From contig OW028573.1 in assembly GCA_932294295.1 (NCBI GenBank), forward strand, positions 71,835,829 through 71,899,828: 64,000 nucleotides of DNA, given 5' to 3'. The notes below the pieces were generated by a model that was not told where the DNA came from, searched no databases, and was given only the letters and a program-made list of their open reading frames with translations. The DNA is from Alitta virens (taxonomy: Eukaryota > Annelida > Polychaeta > Phyllodocida > Nereididae). This document shows positions 61,101-64,000 of the stretch, piece by piece (positions within the stretch are counted from its first letter, which is position 1; each line of letters begins with the position of its first letter). The position numbers and the translations under genes are program-made.

Positions 61101-62661
61101 TTGCTGGGCACCTGTCTACAATTATCTACCTGCCTCTGGCAATTAACGCCGTCTTGTTTCTGCCAATGCTGTCTGTTGCCTGCCTCTGCCTGTTGCCTGC
61201 CTCTGCCTGTGACGGGGGCACAAGGACCCTGCCCTCCTGACCTGCTGGTCACCGGGCCAATTGTGCTGCTAATTGCTTGACCCACACCAGCATTCGTCAT
61301 TTGCTAGGCATTGCTCCTGACTAGCTTCTTGATTAATCTTCTCATTTATCCCAATTTTTGTCCAGCTGATATAATTTAGCCCTAATTACTTCCTAAGCAG
61401 GGGTCATCCCTGTGCATATGTCAACATTTGGTGTGAACAGTCTGGTCTTTCCGTGGAGTGGGTTACGTTTCAGTTAAGTCCAAATAGTGGCACTACGTTG
61501 TAAGCTTGCACGTCCAAGCAGATCTTGAGGAATTTATGTATACGTTATTTTGTTTTAAAAAAAAATTAAAAAAACTTGTATGATAATGATAGAAACTGGG
61601 TTAATTAGACTTCTTCAATGTAGGACATATAATTCAAGTACTTAAGCTGGTAACTTTTGTGAACTGACCTCAGTGACCTTGTCTTACTAAGGGAGTACAG
61701 TGAACGGGCAGTTGTGACGCAATGTTAGATCATAAGGGTCATTCAGCAGGAAGCTTTTGTTGGGCATCCCTTGAGAGGGGGTCAGGGTCGTGAGGCCTGA
61801 TTGATGTCTTTGGGGCCATGACTTGTCCTAGTGGGGGGACACAGGGACCCCCTTCTCCCAGCCCCCCCCCCCCCTCGTTCTTTATCTGGTCTTTTCAGCC
61901 TCAGAATTAGCTTCATAGTAACCAGGCTTCTTCACTTACAAGGTTGTTCTTGGCACTTCATCAGTTTCCAAACTGTCCCCGGGTCACTTCAATATCAGCC
62001 CGAATGCCATCCAATACCGGGTTTTTATTAAAGTCCGGTCAGAAATCACTCTGGCTCGCCAGCAAATTGCCTGTGGGTCAGCAGGCCGAGCAGATATACA
62101 AGCCAGTTTTGAGTAATAAAATCTTAAGAGGAGGGGGATACCGGTGGGGACTGTGAGGACTAGATTGGAAGTGAAGCGTTGTTAGAGGACACCCAGGATG
62201 TTTATAGCAGTAGGGACTGTGACACAAGACGCCTCCACCACGAGCACCACGTTTCCCTCAAAAGCCTGACCATTATTGGCTCAATTACCAGTTGCTAGCG
62301 CTGCAGCCCAATTCATCACCGACACTTTTTGTCTGGACCTCTGTATGGAGTATTAAGGCTGTGTCACCCGTCTGCAAAGCCAAGTCTAGCAACGTATTCA
62401 AGTCCCCTCAAGTGGTATGCCCAGTAACTTGTCAAAAGATTTTTGCTCTCAGCTGGCCCCGAGCTGCATAATGTAACCTGTCACAAATGCTTATGTGTGC
62501 CCTCTAAAAAAAACTGTGCTTATTTATATCATGTTTGTTTATGTGTTTCAGATTTGGCCCTGTTCGAAGGAGCTGAAAGTCGAGTGAGCACTTTGGTTGC
62601 GGCTGCGAACAACCACGACAACTTATGCCGGATGGACCCTGCCTGGCATCCTTGGCTCTGA
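25707..62661 (+). CDS. TRRAP: TRRAP, transformation/transcription domain-associated protein (78 coding exons)
   Basis: Seventy-eight exons with GT-AG borders join in frame into 3,910 codons plus TGA, against about 3,830-3,860 aa in human. TRRAP is the large scaffold of nuclear histone acetyltransferase complexes (SAGA-type and NuA4/TIP60), contacted by activators such as MYC and E2F. Order: N-terminal HEAT solenoid (about 1-2690), a basic NLS-like segment near 2041-2081 (KRSASLDG then PKRPRTQS), FAT domain from about 2700, PI3K-like domain from about 3540, FATC at the end ([14 protein letters not shown]). The kinase-like domain lacks the catalytic HRD-type and DFG motifs ([12 protein letters not shown] and [10 protein letters not shown] stand in their place), as known for TRRAP. 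The start ATG follows an acceptor, so the 5' UTR is split. Introns 16, 18 and 52 carry RNA genes. Exon coordinates are given in the block entries. Confidence 0.97.
27269..27607. mobile_element. MITE-like element in TRRAP intron 5
   Basis: Ends CAGGGTG...CACCCTG are inverted, and AGAACT flanks both sides (27263-27268 and 27608-27613) as a possible target duplication. The interior has CCGGGAATATGAAAA-type sequence common in animal nonautonomous DNA elements. No coding capacity. Confidence 0.65.
30284..30406 (+). ncRNA. Box H/ACA guide RNA family A, copy 1 (TRRAP intron 16)
   Basis: 5' hairpin: lower stem TGGAAG/CTTCCA, upper stem GTAGTG/CACTAC with loop AATGAGATGT containing a TGAG (CAB-like) motif. 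H box ACATAA at 30339-30344. 3' hairpin: lower stem GGAGAA/TTCTCC, 5' guide arm GTATCA, upper stem TGTGGTCA/TGGCTTCA (one T-T mismatch, two wobbles), 3' guide arm TATTAG. ACA box 30401-30403 is followed by three bases. Upper stem base to ACA is 13 nt, close to the family rule of about 14. The 3' pocket fits U2 snRNA around U60. It lies in sense orientation in an intron, as expected for a processed snoRNA/scaRNA. Not expressed-evidence based. Confidence 0.82.
30427..30549 (+). ncRNA. Box H/ACA guide RNA family A, copy 2
   Basis: A 143-bp downstream copy of the preceding RNA, identical apart from C instead of T in the single-stranded base after the H box. All stems, both boxes and both guide arms are intact. 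Confidence 0.82.
30570..30692 (+). ncRNA. Box H/ACA guide RNA family A, copy 3
   Basis: Third unit at the same 143-bp period, identical in sequence to copy 2 over the RNA. Boxes, stems and guide arms are intact. Only about 20 bp separate consecutive RNAs. Confidence 0.82.
31223..31349 (+). ncRNA. Box H/ACA guide RNA family B, copy 1 (TRRAP intron 18)
   Basis: H box AGATTA at 31281-31286, ACA at 31344-31346 plus 3 nt. 3' hairpin: lower stem AGAGG/CCTCT, guide arms ATCTCTG and TCGTTCTC, upper stem AGCTC-TT-GTCA/TGAC-TT-GAGTT with loop GAGATGT; exactly 14 nt from pocket top to ACA. The pocket fits U6 snRNA around U40. The 5' hairpin differs from copies 2-4: lower stem GGAAGAT/ATCGTCC, upper stem GCACATGCAA/TTGTTTGTGC, 3' arm GACTGA, 14 nt to the H box. 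It is therefore a full H/ACA RNA with a different 5' guide. Confidence 0.85.
31456..31581 (+). ncRNA. Box H/ACA guide RNA family B, copy 2
   Basis: 5' hairpin with lower stem GGAAGA/TCTTCC and upper stem ACAAGCAA/TTGTTTGT (loop TGTTCAT), 3' arm TATTAGAT; 15 nt to H box AGATTA (31513-31518). The 3' hairpin, U6-matching pocket and ACA (31576-31578) are as in copy 1. Confidence 0.87.
31713..31838 (+). ncRNA. Box H/ACA guide RNA family B, copy 3
   Basis: Same architecture; H box ATATTA (31770-31775), still fitting ANANNA. ACA 31833-31835. A T-to-G change lies in the internal mismatch of the 3' upper stem (TG in place of TT), and the 5' arm changes slightly (GTTAGAT). The U6-matching 3' pocket is unchanged. 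Confidence 0.85.
31929..32054 (+). ncRNA. Box H/ACA guide RNA family B, copy 4
   Basis: Nearly identical to copy 2, with H box ATATTA (31986-31991) and ACA at 32049-32051. The homology to copies 1-3 ends just beyond the three bases after ACA, which marks the RNA 3' end. Confidence 0.86.
32182..32316 (+). ncRNA. Box H/ACA guide RNA family B, divergent copy 5
   Basis: H box AGAACA (32245-32250) and ACA (32311-32313). 3' hairpin: lower stem GGAGG/CCTCC, guide arms ATCTCTG and TCGTTTTC, upper stem GGCTC-TT-AGC/GCT-GT-GAGCC, loop beginning TGAG (CAB-like); 14 nt to ACA. Stems differ from copies 1-4 by paired, compensatory changes, while the pocket is nearly constant. The 5' hairpin is less clear (candidate stems TGGGG/CTCCA and AAAGAGG/CTTCTTT), so the 5' end is approximate. 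Confidence 0.75.
32398..35896 (+). CDS. TRRAP: TRRAP exons 19-31, HEAT region (aa 832-1440)
   Basis: Exons: 32398-32564, 32851-33051, 33152-33393, 33486-33589, 33680-33775, 33891-34069, 34484-34569, 34662-34773, 34862-35044, 35131-35280, 35384-35470, 35586-35682, 35775-35896. Conserved blocks include [47 protein letters not shown] and [19 protein letters not shown]. The exon 21/22 and 24/25 regions diverge from human, as is usual between phyla. Confidence 0.95.
34108..34416. mobile_element. MITE-like element in TRRAP intron 24
   Basis: Inverted ends CAGGGTTCCCACAG and CTGTGGGAACTC; interior rich in repeated TCATGGAAAA-type sequence, a hallmark of a widespread animal nonautonomous element type. 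No ORF. Target duplication is not clear. Confidence 0.65.
35282..35301. repeat. (ATG)n microsatellite at a splice donor
   Basis: A run of TGATGA repeats begins inside the donor of TRRAP intron 28 (GTATGATGATG). Confidence 0.85.
35897..36336 (+). other. TRRAP intron 31 with two perfect CRE-type sites
   Basis: TGACGTCA occurs at 36177-36184 and 36222-36229 inside AGATGACGTCA contexts. No RNA gene or transposon ends were recognised in this intron. Confidence 0.4.
36337..41504 (+). CDS. TRRAP: TRRAP exons 32-52, HEAT region and NLS-like segment (aa 1441-2494)
   Basis: Exons: 36337-36507, 36599-36682, 36768-36887, 37031-37150, 37244-37330, 37418-37585, 37686-37753, 37862-37973, 38060-38149, 38264-38511, 38630-38891, 38993-39066, 39165-39264, 39358-39456, 39565-39684, 39773-39865, 39980-40198, 40288-40520, 40615-40781, 40880-41058, 41157-41504. 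Strong matches: [10 protein letters not shown] then [53 protein letters not shown]. Exon 46 has paired basic clusters (PVKRS and PKRPR) matching the vertebrate NLS-like position. Confidence 0.95.
41563..41635 (-). tRNA. tRNA-Thr (UGU anticodon), antisense inside TRRAP intron 52
   Basis: The minus strand reads a 73-nt cloverleaf: acceptor GCCTCCA/TGGGGGC with T discriminator, D arm GCTC/GAGC, anticodon arm CTGGT-CTTGTAA-ACCAG (anticodon TGT), T arm GTGAG-TTCGATC-CTCAC. Internal promoter boxes match A-box (TAGCTCAGTGGC) and B-box (AGTTCGATCC) forms. A T5 run follows about 10 nt after the 3' end (41553-41549), a good RNA polymerase III terminator. No intron. All stems pair, so it looks functional. 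Confidence 0.96.
42034..46218 (+). CDS. TRRAP: TRRAP exons 53-65, acidic linker and FAT domain (aa 2495-3227)
   Basis: Exons: 42034-42225, 42335-42484, 42598-42717, 42820-42963, 43100-43497, 43768-43999, 44100-44195, 44286-44404, 44550-44667, 44796-44911, 45326-45538, 45636-45746, 46030-46218. Exons 53-54 encode an acidic, Glu/Asp-rich linker. From exon 57 the FAT helical repeats match vertebrate [75 protein letters not shown]. The FAT domain packs around the PI3K-like domain in this family. Confidence 0.95.
43529..43671. mobile_element. Short MITE-like element in TRRAP intron 57
   Basis: Inverted ends AGGGCTGGTCAGATCAA and TTGATCAGCCCT enclose about 140 bp. The first bases (AGGGCTG) resemble the element at 51148. 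No target duplication seen. Confidence 0.5.
44962..45250. mobile_element. MITE with about 28-bp inverted ends in TRRAP intron 62
   Basis: AGTGCAGTATAG...GACCCAAATGTATGAC at the left is matched by GTCATATATTTGGGTC...CATACTGCACT at the right. The 289-bp element has no ORF of note and makes up most of the intron. Confidence 0.75.
46317..51733 (+). CDS. TRRAP: TRRAP exons 66-77, end of FAT and pseudokinase domain (aa 3227-3875)
   Basis: Exons: 46317-46627, 46814-47059, 47439-47646, 48114-48203, 48644-48737, 48861-48968, 49061-49168, 49276-49392, 49504-49719, 50671-50812, 50928-51124, 51628-51733. A Ser/Thr/Ala/Gly-rich stretch of about 64 residues is inserted between QRERYKS and [12 protein letters not shown], where the human protein has two residues; it spans the exon 66/67 junction. 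The pseudokinase matches include [37 protein letters not shown] and [16 protein letters not shown]-binding and catalytic motifs are absent. Confidence 0.95.
51148..51520. mobile_element. hAT-type MITE in TRRAP intron 76
   Basis: Inverted ends TAGGGCTGTACACCGAT and ATCAAGGTATACAGCCCTA, interior with repeated CGATACGTATC sequence. Flanks ATTGTCAC and ATTTTCAC match at 7 of 8 bases, fitting the 8-bp target duplication of hAT elements. Confidence 0.75.
51734..62551 (+). other. Giant, GC-rich last intron of TRRAP
   Basis: This 10,818-bp intron separates the last exon of the pseudokinase region from the FATC exon; the next longest TRRAP intron is about 1.3 kb. From about 53.7 kb the sequence becomes visibly richer in G+C and in TG/CA-type words than the rest of the locus. 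No splice-supported coding sequence was seen. It holds a decayed SINE at 59108-59366, G-runs at 57323, 59959 and 61007, and a C-run at 61862. Regulatory content is possible but unproven. Confidence 0.8.
59108..59366 (+). mobile_element. Decayed tRNA-derived SINE
   Basis: A tRNA-like head contains an A-box-like segment and a clean B box (GGTTCGATCCC, 59170-59180). It is followed by a body with GATCACATGAGACATTAAA, resembling the GAGACGTTAAAC core seen in many metazoan SINEs. No intact tRNA cloverleaf forms. Family assignment not possible. Confidence 0.55.
62552..62661 (+). CDS. TRRAP: TRRAP exon 78, FATC domain and stop
   Basis: Acceptor GTTTCAG at 62545-62551 and a phase-1 join from exon 77 (CTTCAAA plus AT) give [18 protein letters not shown] followed by [21 protein letters not shown] and TGA. 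This is the FATC tail of TRRAP, nearly identical to vertebrates. It lies 10.8 kb beyond exon 77. Confidence 0.97.
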
Positions 62662-64000
62662 AGAGCACAAACAGAAACAAAAAGACAGTTTCAAAAGTAT
62701 ATTGTGTATCACCAAGTGACTTGTTCTCCATTTCACCCATGTGAAAAAGGACTGCAATATTCCAGTATTGAATCAAATGGGGAACCCAAGTTCTCAGATC
62801 TCATCAAGCAATGCAGAGCGGATTCACCAAACCACACATCTGACTTGTTCACTCATTGGGTACTACGCACTTGATTCCTGCGCCGTCAACATTACGTTGT
62901 GGGCACAATTGTGACACTAAGTTGTGTAGACTTGTTTATATCCCAGTGGGAGCACTTTGTGCTATTTTTGTAATTGCATTTTCTTGTTCTAAACCTGAAA
63001 CGAGTGGATAGAATTTGATATCCAATCATGAGCATCATTTCTAAGCCTGTTTATCACATCTATTGTTGTATTAGATTACATGATGTTGTAAATGGAAAGG
63101 ATAGGCAAAAAGTGAAGCCATTAAGGCTGATGTGGTGCTGACAGATGAGAGCGCGGCAGAGTGACAGGAAACCCATTGTTTTTGAAAGATGGTGCTTGTT
63201 GAGCCATAATTTCACGAGATGACATCATTCGTGGAACAAATGACAGTTATCGACGACCGCTGATTGTGTTGAACGCTGTGCTGTTATGTGGTTGTAGTGA
63301 GCGAGTGCTGAATTTTTAGCCGTTGGCTTGTGGTGATGTATTTGTTTTATAGATGAAAAAGCCAGATTGGGTGACATGTATGACAGATTAGTCTTGTAAA
63401 ATTTTCCTAATGTGAAATAGCACTGCAAGTTGGCCCTATGCATGCAATAGAATCATCCACTTTGTGACAAGTCGCTTCCGAAATCATGCAAAAACACCAA
63501 GATTCAAAGTTGCCCAAGTTTTAGAGGCAAGGCTCAGAACAGTAACTGCTGTTGATGTATTCGCTTCAAGTGATTTGCATGCCTGCCTGCCCTGCTGTTA
63601 GCATCCGAATAGTGGATTTGTCATCTAGTTGCTTTTAGCCGTTTCGAGGTTGCCAAGCGCTGTGGAGCTGAATGTGGGTAACGGCCATGGGGAGGTTGCT
63701 GTCATATGTTTGATGGATCGAGGCTTAGGTAGTGCATGACACCCTAAGATGCTCACTGATATGGCACTATGATATGGGTGCAAGGACCTGGAGAATGCCT
63801 ACAAGGCTTCTAGCAGGCCGTCTGACTTTGATGGAGTTTATTCCATTAAAGAACACGCTAGTCTATCACCATCTAGTGTTGTGGAGGGGACAAGCGTGGC
63901 TATGGCATATTGGTGACCGCCTTGGTGTGGAGCTGCTTCTAATGACTGTTCGCCAATTCCCACCTTTTATGTGGAAGAAGCAGTTGGGTGATAAATGAGA
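62662..64000 (+). other. TRRAP 3' UTR and downstream sequence
   Basis: No gene is recognised. No AATAAA was found on the plus strand; ATTAAA at 63845-63850 is a weak candidate polyadenylation signal. The TRRAP mRNA end is therefore uncertain and could lie beyond the window. Confidence 0.4.

Overview
This is animal nuclear DNA: AT-rich, densely interrupted genes with GT-AG introns, tRNA- and transposon-derived repeats, and proteins close to human orthologues. The compact introns (mostly 80-400 bp), many short terminal-inverted-repeat elements and strong similarity to vertebrate proteins suggest an invertebrate bilaterian, perhaps a non-vertebrate deuterostome such as a hemichordate, echinoderm or amphioxus. 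That placement is inference; no search was possible. All exon models were read by eye from splice sites, reading-frame continuity and recalled family sequence.

Layout. (1) 195-21710, minus strand: a BCL2-family gene, most like Bcl-w, with two coding exons separated by a 20.96-kb intron at the BH2 position where vertebrate BCL2 genes also have one. The intron holds no recognisable gene, but does hold a cluster of perfect nuclear-receptor sites at 10560-10830 and a CpG-rich, E2F/CCAAT-bearing stretch at 5.1-6.1 kb. (2) 22482-23931, minus strand: a six-exon gene for an Alba-domain RNase P/MRP subunit (RPP25/RPP25L type). (3) 25707-62661, plus strand, divergent from RPP25: a complete TRRAP gene. 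Seventy-eight coding exons join without a frame break into 3,910 codons: HEAT repeats, FAT, degenerate PI3K-like domain and FATC. The last intron alone is 10.8 kb and clearly richer in G+C than the rest.

The most interesting content is in the TRRAP introns. Intron 16 holds three 143-bp tandem units and intron 18 holds five dispersed copies of a second unit. Both units fold as box H/ACA guide RNAs (hairpin, H box, hairpin, ACA plus 3 nt), in the sense orientation. The 3' pocket of the first family fits U2 snRNA around U60. The 3' pocket of the second fits U6 snRNA around U40, just before the ACAGAGA box, with 12 Watson-Crick pairs. The fifth copy of the second family keeps its stems by compensatory changes. 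The TRRAP locus therefore looks like a host of amplified spliceosomal pseudouridylation guides. A tRNA-Thr(UGU) gene lies antisense in intron 52, and five MITE-like elements sit in other introns.

Functional links: TRRAP is the scaffold of histone acetyltransferase complexes; its pre-mRNA appears to supply guides for U2 and U6; its head-to-head neighbour encodes an RNase P/MRP protein; the BCL2-like gene is a separate, downstream-facing survival gene.
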